From: Anaeramoeba flamelloides
Taxonomy: Eukaryota > Metamonada > Anaeramoebidae
Assembly (NCBI GenBank): GCA_027625915.1
Contig: JANTQA010000033.1
Location: 6,572,001-6,636,000, forward strand
Direction of reading: 5' to 3'
DNA: 64,000 nucleotides
Shown: in pieces, positions 24,880 through 36,900 of the stretch
How the letters are laid out: each line of letters starts with the position of its first letter
How positions within the stretch are numbered: position 1 is the stretch's first letter
Program-made: the position numbers and the translations under genes
Notes under the pieces: model-generated
What the model was told of the DNA's origin: nothing
What the model saw: the letters and a program-made list of their open reading frames with translations, nothing else
Databases searched by the model: none

Positions 24880-26330
24880 AAAAAATCCAAATCAAAAATT
24901 AAATTTTCTTTTTTTGACAAAAAAAAAACAATAAACACACACCTTACTTTTAAACATTCTTTTGGGGATTTTTTTATGATAAAGTCGTACATCTTTCATC
25001 ATAAATCATTTAATGAAAGGTGATAATTACATTAAAATATTAATTTCTTCTTTCTCAAAAAGATTTTAGTGTTTTTTTTTCTTTTACATTTTCCTTTTTT
25101 CATTTTTTATTTGTATTTTTTTTGAAAAAATTAGAAAAAATACAAGAATTGAATCAAAACCTTTTTTTTATTTTTTAAATTTTTTTTTTCTTTCTTTTTC
25201 TTCTTTCTTTATTTCTATTTTTTAATAAATAAAACAAAACAAAATAAAAAAAATTAAAAAAATAAATAACAATATATATACATATTTATATATATTAAAA
25301 AACTCTTATAATAAGAAATATTGAGGTGAGTAAAACGAAAAATATAGAAAGAATTGTATTAATAAAAATTGCACCTCTCTGCAAAACTCGATATTATATA
25401 TGTTTCTATTACTAAACATATATATTAAGGTAAAATATTATACTATTTTTAAAAAGTCAAAATTATTTTCGAAAAAAATATCAAAACATTTAAACTATTA
25501 ACAATTTTTTGTTAGTTTAAGAAAAAAGAGCTTTAATAATATTTCCAATTACCAACCAAAGATCTTTTTGGAATTGTATGATTTATTTTTTTCTTTAAAA
25601 CCTTATTTCTTCAAATTTGGTTTATTTATTTAAATAACAATTTTCAAAAAAATATATATATTTATATATAGAATAAATTATTAAGATTCGAAATGCAACA
25701 TAAGATTATAAAGGTAAACTCTCCTTAATATCATCACCTTATATTTCAAAACACAAAAACATAAATAAATATTTTTTTTTAAATGAGGTAAGTTATTTAT
25801 AGAATTGTTTTAAAATAATCCCTTCCAAGAAAAGTTGGTTACCAATTTTTTTTTTATTATTATTTATAGCTATTAATCAAAAATGAATAAGTGATCTTAT
25901 TTTAATCTATAAGGTAATAAAAAAATTTTTCTTTTAGATATTTTTTAAAAATGTTTTTCAATAATTGCAAATTCAAGTTCAAAATATATTATATTTTATT
26001 TTACGAATAAACCCTTTTTATCAGCATAATTAATGTTAAACATTTTCATAATTTTGGATTGTCGTAAAATAACTATGTTTTTATAAGTTTTATCAGTGGC
26101 TAGGATTTTTTTTATTTCAATAATAAAATACAGATTTTGATAGTTAAATTTGAATTCTAGAAAATAGCTTTTAGATTATTCCGAGCTTTTTGTTTAATCA
26201 GATAATCAATTGACTTTCAGAATAAAACAGAAAACATAGAGTGGATCTATGTTATACTTTTTTTTAATTATGATTCTGATTATAAAAATGATCGATTTTC
26301 CAAACATAAATAATAATGAAATTAAAATCT
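24430..26330. other. Intergenic stretch downstream of U1-70K
   Basis: Starts with long T-rich runs (24450-24600, 24840-24875) that may include the U1-70K 3' end, then AT-rich DNA without recognisable features. Confidence 0.5.
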
Positions 26331-27130
26331 ACTTTAGTTTTTCTTGAGTATTCTGTTTATTTGGAAAATTAATAGACTTTCGTTAGGTTTTTTTTACTTT
26401 TTGAAATAAACAGAAAATTTTAATAAAACTTTCGGTTTATTTCTAAAGTAAAAAAAACCTAGAGCACTTCAAATAAAATAGAAAACTAAAAAAAACCTAG
26501 AACACTTCACAAATAAATAGAAAACCTCAAAAAAACCTCGAACACTTCAAAGTAAAAACTGCAAACTCCAAGAAAACCGCCGTTAGCTTTTCTGTAATTT
26601 GAGAAATAAAAAGAAAATTAATTTAATTTTCTTTTAATTTCTAATATTAAAAAAAAAAAACTTCGTTCGGTTTTCCATAATTTAAAAGAATTGAATAAAG
26701 TCAAATCTGTGATTTTACTCCATTCTTTTGAACCCTGGAAAACTGCCGTTGGATTTTCTTGAGTTTACTGTTTATTTGTAAAAACAATAGACTTTCGTTA
26801 GGTTTTTTTGAGGTTTTCTATTTTATTTGTGGAGTGTTCTAGGTTTTTTTGAGTTTTCTATTTTAATGGAAAATATAATGATTTTCGTTATGTTTTTTTT
26901 ACTTTAGAAATAAACCTAGAGCACTTCACAAATAAAATAGAAAACCTCAAGAAAATCTATTCATTTTCCAAATAAATAGAAAACTCAAAAAAACCTAGAA
27001 CACTTCACAAATAAAATAGAAAACCTCAAAAAAACCTAGAACACTTAACAGATAAAACAGAAAACCTCAAGAAAACCTAGGCACTTGACGGCACTCTATG
27101 ACACTTGACGTAACTCTTTGACATTCTACA
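26330..27130. repeat. Palindrome-cluster repeat 2 (largest)
   Basis: About 800 bp made of many forward and inverted copies of the AAATAAACAGAAAACTCAAG unit. A palindrome lies at 26669-26743. It ends in CCTAGGCACTTGACGGCACT and related CACTTGACG tandem units. Confidence 0.75.
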
Positions 27131-27489
27131 TTTCTCTAAAACATCTGTGTTACTTCTACAACAATATGATCGTTTGTTTTTTTGAATTTCTTATTTTTGT
27201 TTAGTATTTCTGATCAAAACAATAACAAAAAAAAAAAATTAAAATAATGTAAAAATACAAATTACAATAAAAAATAAAGACAGTTGCTTGCTACAATTTC
27301 TTTTAAAGTTATGTTTTAATACCAGAATCATCAAAGAAACTCAAGTTAAAACAATAATCCACTATCATATTTAAACATTTAATTGATGAAATTAAATTTT
27401 TAATTCTGGTAAAGTTAAATGGTTATGATTATTTCTGGAATGATTAATATACAACACTGTGAATTGAATTTTAATAATCAATACCTAAC

Positions 27490-27800
27490 TAATGCCCATT
27501 GAGTTTAAACTCCAAATCAAAAATTTTTGAAATTCCATCAACAATGATCGATTGATCAAATGTTAAGATATCATGAAATAATTTTATTTGGGATTTTCTT
27601 TTTAGAAGAACTCAACTTTTATCCAATATTAATAATTGAAGAAAAAATTTCGGATTATTTTGAAACAGATTATATAATTGGAAAAATGAAATAAAAAGCA
27701 CAAAAACAGAAAAATGATTGAAATATTTTGCAAAAATCAAAATTATTTCCGCATTTCAATGGAAAGTGTAGTATATTTATTCTTTTACCCGTTTTAAAAT
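27490..27800. repeat. Diverged fragment of the Tc1/mariner-like MITE family
   Basis: It contains the CGATTGATCAAATG and AAGAACTCAACTTTTATCC blocks of the family and the right-side AAAATTATTTCC region. The 60-codon frame at 27728 is a by-product of it. Confidence 0.4.
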
Positions 27801-28026
27801 ATTTGAATCTACCACACACAAGCCTAAAATTAAAGTATGTTGTTATTGGAAATAATCACATTAATGTTCCATTATTTAAATGCCTCCAAAAAAATCTCTT
27901 CGTTAAATAATATTATTAGGAGATCTCATCAATTCAAAATGATCTATATTTTTGTAAAAAAAATTCAAGAATTTTAGAAAAAAATCTGCATTTCACCACA
28001 AATTTAAAGGATGGATTATCAACCAA

Positions 28027-28290
28027 AAGACTTTAAAAACCTAGTACCAATATAAAAGCAAAAAATGTCCTTTTTTTTTTGTCATTTTTTTTTCAATCTC
28101 CTTTTTCAAAAAACCCATAACAAAAGGTTGCCTGAAATGTAAAAATGATTACTATTCAAACTTATCCAAATACTTGGTTCAAAACTATTACTTAAAGATA
28201 TTCCAAAAAAGTTAATTTTAAAAAAAATGACAAAAAAAAAATGGCCATTTTTTGCTTTTCTACTGGTATTCAGACTTTAAAGTTAAACAA
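28027..28290. repeat. Fold-back repeat of about 260 bp
   Basis: The arms share AGCAAAAAATG(T/G)CC and an outer GACTTTAAA block in inverted form, around a T-rich and A-rich centre. The right flank continues into a repeat also found near 11340-11400 and 29370-29440. Confidence 0.5.
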
Positions 28291-28349
28291 TATCTTTCTT
28301 AAATGAGTCTCGAAATGTAGATTAGTTGCTAAAAAATTAATGTTATTTT

Positions 28350-28800
28350 TCAATTTTTTATCTAGTTGAATTTTCTTTATATTTAAAAAGAATAGTCACA
28401 AAGGAAAAAGACCAAGCGGTTACTTGCTAATACCGTGACACTGAGACATGGAAGTCTGGTTAACCTGAAAATAAAAACCAAAAATGTAAAGGCACAAAAT
28501 ACTAAAGGTTTAAAGCAAATCAGATTAAAAAGAAAAATGAAATTACAACAATTATCTCTTAATTGAACATTCATGATCACGATCACAAAAAACTATAAAT
28601 CAACCAAAAATATCGTGGTTGTGATTTTGGGAGATATTGATGAAACATTTACATTGATTTTTTTTTTTTTGATTTTTTACCAATTTGCTTCTTATAAACC
28701 TTTTTAAATTTAAATCTTTTTCTTTTTTTCTTTGTTCTTTTTTTTTCTTGACAATTTTTTGTTTTTAACCCTTTTCAACCTACTTTTTCTTTTAGTTTTC
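28350..28800 (-). repeat. Dispersed repeat of about 450 bp, copy 2
   Basis: This is the counterpart of 1800-2250. Similarity runs from GAAAATTCAACTAG at one end to an A-rich tract at the other. The 67-codon reverse frame in it is not conserved in copy 1. Confidence 0.6.
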
Positions 28801-28889
28801 CAATCAATAAAAAACTTGGAATTTGACCGATTCCAAAAAATATTTTTATTCTTCTCATTTAAATTGTTTATTTACAATGAGTAATCAAG

Positions 28890-29320
28890 AGAGAGTTCCT
28901 AGGTTTTCCAGAATTTAAAAGAATTGAGTTACATCTTTGATTTTTATCCATTCTTTTGAATTCTAGAAAACCTAACGAAAATTGTCCATAGAGTGCCGTA
29001 GAGTGCCGTCAAGTGCCTAGGTTTTCCAGAGGTTTTCTGTTTTATTTGTTAAACCTATTGATTTTCTAAATAAATAGAAAACTCAAAAAAACCTAATGAA
29101 AATCTATCGATTTCACAAATAAACAGAAAACTCAAGAAAAACTAACGGTGGTTTTCCAGAATTAAAAGGAATAGAGAAAAATCAAAGATTTTACTCAATT
29201 CTTTTAAATTCTGGAAAAGCTAACGGAGGTTTTTTTTACTTTTTGAAATAAACCGAAAATTTCTTAAATTTTCTGTTTATTACAAAAATTAAAAAAAAAC
29301 CTAACGACTGTGAGAGAATC
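28890..29320. repeat. Palindrome-cluster repeat 3 (two palindromes)
   Basis: The palindromes are at 28902-28972 and 29150-29219, separated by ATAGAGTGCCGTAGAGTGCC tandem units, CCTAGG and inverted unit copies. The second is the closest to a perfect palindrome, centred on AAATCAAAGATTTT. Confidence 0.75.
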
Positions 29321-30493
29321 TTTGATCTCTCCTTACATAAAAAAAAAAAAAAAAAACAATACAAATAATTTTAAAAAACAATCTACATTTTGATATAAAT
29401 TTAAAGAATGAATACTCAATGTTCAAACTTCAAAGTTGAAAAATATCTTTCTTTTTATTTATTTATTTATTAATTTTTTTTTCTGGAGAAAGAAGTGTAA
29501 ATTACACTCTAGATGCCCTTTTACTTAAATTCCCTTTCAGAAATCTAAGCATAAAATCATAGATTTCACGATTATTAATTAATGAAAATAATTTCAAGCT
29601 ATCATTGTTTAAAATTAATCCAGATCTTGTAAAATAAGTTCTGGTCTATGGTCTTTTTATTGAATAATATTATTTTTTTTATGTCTAGATTTTGAAAAGT
29701 CAAAAATTAAAAAATAGTAAAAATTATTAAAAAAATCAATTATTAATCAGACTCGAAATATTGGCCTAATTTTTTGAGGTAAAAAATTATTTGTAGAAAA
29801 AACTTTGAAATTTTACAATGAAATAAAATATTAATTGTTTTTTCAAGTTTATTTTACATTTTGTTTTATTTTATTAAATTGTTAATCAAAAATATACATT
29901 GCTATTGGATGATTATCAATAGATTAACAAATTTTCTATATGACGTAAAAATAAATTTTGTAATGAATAAATTAGAAGTTAAGTATTTTAGACAAGTTTG
30001 GTGTACAAAATGCCTTAAAAAATTTCCAGTAAATTATGATGTGTTTTAATTATAAAAACTAAGAAGTTTTTAATTTGAAGACAAACTTTTTTAAAAAAAA
30101 AAATATTTATTTTTGACAAAATTTCGATTTAGAAATAATAAAATCACAATAACCAAGAAAATTTTTTTCATTTTGAAAATATTTTTTTCAAATTATTTTT
30201 TGCCTATCTATAAGAAACTAAACAATTTTTAATTCTAAAATTTACTTTCTAAGATAATTGCTTATAAATTCTAAATCTTTGAATCTTTTCAGAACAATTC
30301 AAATTTAAAATTTTTTAAAGGCAATTAGGTTATTTGAGGTTCGAAGAGATGGATGAAAAAATAATGTTTACAGTTAAATCAATGATTATTGTAATTTTTC
30401 AATTGTTTGTCACATTAAGACAAAGCAACTTTTCAAAAATTTAAAAAAAGAAAATGTGTAATCTAAATCAAATATAATTTTTAAACCATTTTC

Positions 30494-30680
30494 CAGCCAA
30501 AGTGGGTAGTTTCAACGTCTGAATTAAATGTGTTTAAAGGGTTTAAATGGATATTATCATAAAAATTTTATTTCGGAAATTTCAAAATTGAAATTATTTT
30601 ATCACTTTTTTACTTTTTATTTTTTTTTTCGATTTTTTTTTGATCGGGAATTGTTTTGCAATTTTTTTAATTATTGATAA
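30494..30680. repeat. Left-end fragment of the CAGTCAAA-type MITE
   Basis: It begins CAGCCAAAGTGGG and follows the family through the GAAATTTCAAAATTGAAAT block. It lies just downstream of U2AF2. A similar left end, CAGTCAAAGGGG, begins at 31774 inside the U2AF2 intron. Confidence 0.45.
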
Positions 30681-30921
30681 TCTTTAATGTCAAGAATTTA
30701 CAAAAAAAACCAATTCCCTTTCAAAATTTTAATTTCTTATTTTAAACAAGAGTTATTGTTAAGAATAAAATCTTTTTCTGAATATTCTCAATATTTTTTT
30801 TTAGGAATTGTAAAAAATTAAAATGAAAAAATAAAGTTTAACTTATTATGTATTTATTTTATTTTATTTTGTTATAAGAAATATTTATAACACTAATCGT
30901 AATTTGTTTTGTTCGTAATAT

Positions 30922-33900
30922 TTATTTTTTTACACTGTCATGTGAGAATTGCACATTAAGAAATTTACCAAAAAAACTTTGTCCATTTAAAACTTGAATA
31001 ACAAAATCGGATATTGAAGGATCTGTATATTCAAAAAAAGCAAAGCCTTTTGAAACACCAGTTTGAGGATTTTTTATTAATGTAAAATTAAGAAGTTCAC
31101 CATATCTAGATACCATTAATTTAACCTGCTCTTCAGTAATTTGTGAAGATAAACCACCAATAAATAATTTATTTCTCTGTTTATTTTTATTTGGGTTATT
31201 ATGATTGTAATCTATTAATTTATTATAAAATAACAAAAAAAAAAAAAATAGAAAATAAAACAAACGAAATAAATATAAAGTTAATTAGTATGATTTAATC
31301 GAAATAAAATTATTCAAAAACCAGTCACTGGGTTTTTTTTTTTTTATGAGAGTTTAATCAAATTTATAATCGGCATCTTGGTTCATAGAATATGGATCAA
31401 TTAAAAATATCCAAGTAACCAAAAAATTACATTCTTTTTCAAGATTCAATCTTTTTTTTTTTATAAAAAGTTTTTTTTAAAAAAAGGAAAGAAATAATTG
31501 GTTAATTGTTAGATATTTAAGTACTATATCTTTTTCGAAACTAAACATGCAGACATTGGGGAAATCACATGAATAAATACCCATTTTTTGGTACCTCATT
31601 AATAGCTGCCTTATCGAATACGTATTAATATATGATGAATTTAAAAGTTTTTCAATCTGAAAAAATTAATACAATCAAATTTTTTCTTTTATACAATACT
31701 TTTAATTTTTTTTTTTTTTGTTTTTGTAAATAGTGGCTGAAAGAAAAACCCATTTAAAAAATAAACTCATTTTCAGTCAAAGGGGTACATTTTTATTCGA
31801 AGAAATAGAACATATTCTATGAGTTTAATACATTATTCTTCTCAAAATAAGTTTTAAAATTTTAAATCTGATCATTTTTTCTCATTTAGTAATTTTTTTT
31901 TTTTTTTTTGCTTTTTTTTCTTTTTCGTTTTTTCTTTTTTAATTTTTTTTTAATTCAAAGTCAATTTGAAAAAAAAATCCTTTAAAATCCAAATTAACTT
32001 TAAGAAAAGCGAGGGTTATGTAATTACTTTTAAAAAGATATACCTTTACTATTAAAAAATCTTATTGTTATAAATTTTAATTTTCTAAAGATATTGAGAA
32101 TTTTGCACTAGAAGTTCCATTGAATGGGTTACAAAAAATTTTTTAACATTTGTTTTTTTTTGAAAATTTAGATCTTGTCAGATATTTCTTTGATGAATAT
32201 CAACTCTAATCTGAAGATTATTATTTCCCTAATTTCTAATTAATCCTATACGTTGGTTGATTCCTAAGGAAAAAAATTGAATTTTTCATTTCTGATTTGA
32301 GTGAAATGGAGTTTTCAAACAATCATGCACTCTTCTTTTTTTTTCTTATTAATGATCAAAACAAAAACTTCAAAAAAATCCATGCCCTTTTCCTGAGGAA
32401 ATTTTAGTAACTTTTTTCTTGAAATATTTTTTAAGTTGAAAAACAGATTAGTCTAATTAAAAGATGTTTCTGGATTTTAGTAAAAAACAATAAGACAATT
32501 TTTTTATTTTACCTATGAGAATTTAATTAATTAAAAATTAAAAAATCATTTTGCATAAATTTGTGGTATATTGTTCAACAAAGTCGTGGCTTTTTTTTTC
32601 AACTCAGCTTGATTAAAAAAAAAAAAAAAAAAAATATCAACAAAAATTTGACTAGATTCCAATTATTTTGTACAAATTTTGAAAAGTAAATGTTCTATTA
32701 CTATTTAGGTATTGATAGTAAAAGAAAAGTATCAGTACAACCAAAAAAGAATTCAGAAAATTGCATTACGGTAAATGTAATTTAGTTATCTTGATTTTAA
32801 TTTTGAGAAGAATAATTTTAAAATTTGTTACTTTTCCATTTTATAAAGTAAACTGAAATTTCAATATTAAAGTTTATATTGAATGTCAACAATATATTCT
32901 TTCAACAGATTCTATATTCAGGTTGGCTATACAAAACAAAAGATAATAGAATATGTAAGGTTAATTTTCCAAAAGAACTTTAGTGAAAAAAAGATGAGAA
33001 AATCCAAGTAAAAATTTTTTCGAATATAAAATAATAAACGTGAAAGGCCTAGAATCTTTTTTGATCTCTTCCCATATTATCTGGATTTTCTTGTTCAAAA
33101 TACAGGTAAAAATAAAGATCAAAGTAATATTTTTAAGGGATCAGTCCTCTACGGCAACAAGACAAAATTTATGGGTATGTTATTGGTGGTATTCTCTACT
33201 TACAAATTTAGTATATGCCAAGTGTCAAAAAATTCTGATCGACTAAGAAAGCAAAAAAAAGAAAATTTTTTTTCTGAGTCCAATTTTGTTTTTCCATTTT
33301 TCGGAAAAAAAAACTATTAAATTGATTTTATTTCTTATTATCATAAAAATTTTTACCTCATTTATTGCAATTTTGATCATTATTATACTATAACAAGTCT
33401 TTGTTACCAGTAATATTAATAGAAATATGTTTTTTTTTTTTTTTGAGATAAAACTTTTGGTTAACCAAAAAATTGATATATTCAACCGAATTAAAAAATA
33501 ATTGTATTGTTTAAAGAAGGATAGTTATAATAATTAAAGTTTTAAAGTCATTTAAAAATTTTTAATAGAAATTTTGTTTTTGTTCTAAGATAAAATTCGA
33601 TTTTTCAAAATAAAATTTTCTTGAAGATATTTGGGGTTTGTAATTTTATTTTCAAAATTCAAAATCATTTTTTTTTTTCTGAAGAAAATGATTTGAATTG
33701 TTATAAGGATTCTTGTGAATAAGCCCAAACAATATGTTTGAAAATTTTTTCAAAATTTAAAATCTTTAAAATTTTTTTTCATTTTTTGAAAATCAAACAA
33801 CAACATTTTTAAAATCTTAAAGAATAAAAAAAATTTGCTTAATAGATCTCAATTTAATTTAGAAACTTTTGTTAGTCTTCTATCAAATTTTCATTTATTT

Positions 33901-36900
33901 AATCGCCTATTCCCCAATAAGTTTTATTGGCTGAGATTTGTCTTGGAATATTAATTATTAAAAAGAATAACCGAATAAAAAAAAATTTTCTTTCAAAATC
34001 AATACTTTCCAACCTAAAACGAAAAATATGTTTTCCCATTTTGAAGAATTAACTCAATTCTTAAACAGAATAATAGGTTGCTTTTTTTGGTTTTATAATG
34101 AAAACATGTGAATTTTGGATTTCAAAAAAGAGAATGAAATCAATAAATTGTTTACGTGGAGTTAACTCATCCATTTCATAAGTCGAAACACAAATTACAA
34201 AAAAAGAATTTTATTGAAGATCTTGACCAAGATTTCATTTCATTTTTAAAAAATAATACTCCCTTAAATATTTTATTTTGGTTTTATTTCCAAGAAATTT
34301 TTTTTTTTGAAGCTCTCATTTTAAGTCAACTTTATTATGGTCTTGAAATATTTGATTTGGCAGAATATGATTTTGAAAGAATTGATAGATTTATCAATAA
34401 AACAGTTACAAATTTCTTACAAATTAATATCCATTCACCACGATTAATTTTTAAAAATAAAGCAAAAATTGATCTCACTAGATTCAAAATATACCAAAGA
34501 AAATATAAATTGATGGAAAAATTAGATTTCTGAAATTTAAAAAAATTAAAAACTGTACTTAATTTTCGAGCACTTGAAAATGAAAATATTAATTGGTATA
34601 ACTGAGGAATTAAAATTATTAGATTTAGAATTAAATGTTTTTCGATTAACCAAATTGGAAAGTTCAACAATATCTAAGGCTTATAAAACAACAAAATTGC
34701 AATTCCAAACAGTCGTGTCTTCAAGTATTGTAGAGTATCCTCAAGTGCTGTAGAGTGTATAGCTTTTCCATTCTTTAAAAGAATAGAGAAAAATAAAGGA
34801 TTTAACTCATTATTTTGGATCCTGGGAAAGCTAACATAATCATTTTTTTTTTTTTTTTAGGATAAGTAATAAAAAGAACCTAACAGTGTACAGGAGAAAA
34901 GTAATTTTCTCTCTTCAAAAATAAATAAAAAAGAAAATATTTTTTTAATTGAAGATCCATAACAAAAAAATCTTAAAATTGATTTTGGATTTTTCAACAA
35001 ACCCTATTATTCAATGTGTTTTAATCGCAAAAAAACAGTACCTTTCCATGAAAAGCTCGGTTCTTTCTTAAAAAAGGCACTTATCAGCGAAAAAGTATTT
35101 ATCCACCAAAAAATTACTTTTTTTGAAATCAAGTAACAATATCGGCAAATTTTTCACATTTAGATGTAAAACTCTAATATTGCCTTATAGTAGATGTTTT
35201 ACTTTGGTTAACCACCCTTAAGAATTTCTTGTAAAATTTATCTATTGATGAGAACAAGAAAAGTACTTTATGGACTTCAATATAAAAACTTTTCTAATAA
35301 TCACAACCCTTATAAAAATGATAGAAAACCCCTTTTTACAAAATTCTTTCATCATACTTTTTAAAATAAGCAAAATATTTTATTTTGAGTAGACTTATCT
35401 CTTTTCATACTTTTATAATTTAGTTGGTATTTTTTAAAAACATTATAAAAAATATAAAAAAAAAAAATGGTTAAAAATTTTGGAATAACATTTCATAAAA
35501 TTATTACCGGCTAAAATTATTGAAAAATAAACCCCATTCCAAAAATTTGGACACACCCACAATCAAAAATAGATACAAAAAAAAACCCAATTTATTATAT
35601 TTTTCCAAACCGAATATACAACCCCATTTAAGTTAACTAGTATTAATATTTTTATAAGTAATCATTTTTATCCAAATAAAAGATAATAATCTAAAACGAA
35701 AAATCAAAAATCTGTGTGTCCAAAATAATGAAATGAGCGGAACATAAATTTGTAATGGTAAATTAATTGAAATTTCACCAACAATTGTTGATCGATCAAA
35801 TGATAAGATAACATCAACTTATTGTATATGATTTTTCAATTTAACAAACTCAACACTAATCTTCCATCAACCATCGAAAAAAAATTCCAGATCTAACGAA
35901 AGTGATTACGTAACTGGAAAAAAGGAAATGAAAACAAAACAAAAAAAGACAAAAAATGAAATAGTTTGTAAAATCAAAATTATTTTCAAATTAAATGTAA
36001 AGCGTGGTACATTGTTATTCTTTTAACTGTTTAAACTGTGTCCAAACTTTTGGAATTTAGTTTAGTTTAGAATAAAATCAAAATTTTTACTTGTGGTCTG
36101 ATTTATCATAAAATCACAAATTATTCTCTGAAGTTAATTTGTTTCCTCTTTTAATTGATCTTACTTTTTCATTTTTCAGGTTCTATTAAGGTTTCCAATT
36201 AAAAAATGTATTTGTACTTTTTTTCCTGTTTCACTTTTTTTTTTCACAAACATAAATGTTGAGCAAATTGTTAAAATTTTGATTTGAACTAAAAAAAAAT
36301 GATTTTTTATCGAAAAGTCTTTGGGGAGTCTGAATTGAATGAATTGAATAAATTAAATGAATTGATTAAATTGAATGAATCGAATGAATCGAATGAATCA
36401 AATGAATTGAATGAATTAAATAAAAGAATCAAAAAATTACTTACCATTTACTAGCCTATCTTGTTTAAAACGTTTTTGTTTATATGAAGTTGGTCTACCA
36501 ATCTTCAAATTATTTCTCCCAAAAATAATTCTATCTAATTTTAATGCCCTTGTCGTTAATTCTTCATTAGAGAAATGAACAAACCCAAAATTTCTTTCTC
36601 GATCAATACTAACACCTATTGCAACATTTTGATCGATGAACATACCACGCTCATACATCTCATTATTTAAAAAATCTAAAAGAATTTTTGGATCAGTCGA
36701 GGAGGGCAGATTACCTACATATAATTTAAGTTGGGATTCGTCATAAGAATTTGGGTTATTGTTCTCATTATTATCAATGTTTGTGTTATTAAAACTTTTA
36801 TTTATTGTTGGGGTGTTTGTCATATCATTGGTTATAAAATTTTTAGAATTTAAATTATTTGTTTCTTGCAAAGGTAGTTCTTGCTCTAGCTGTTGCTGCT

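Noticed and set aside
30339-30352. GAGGTTCGAAGAG as a tRNA B box
   Set aside because: No A box, no cloverleaf and no CCA-adjacent stem around it. No tRNA found in the window.
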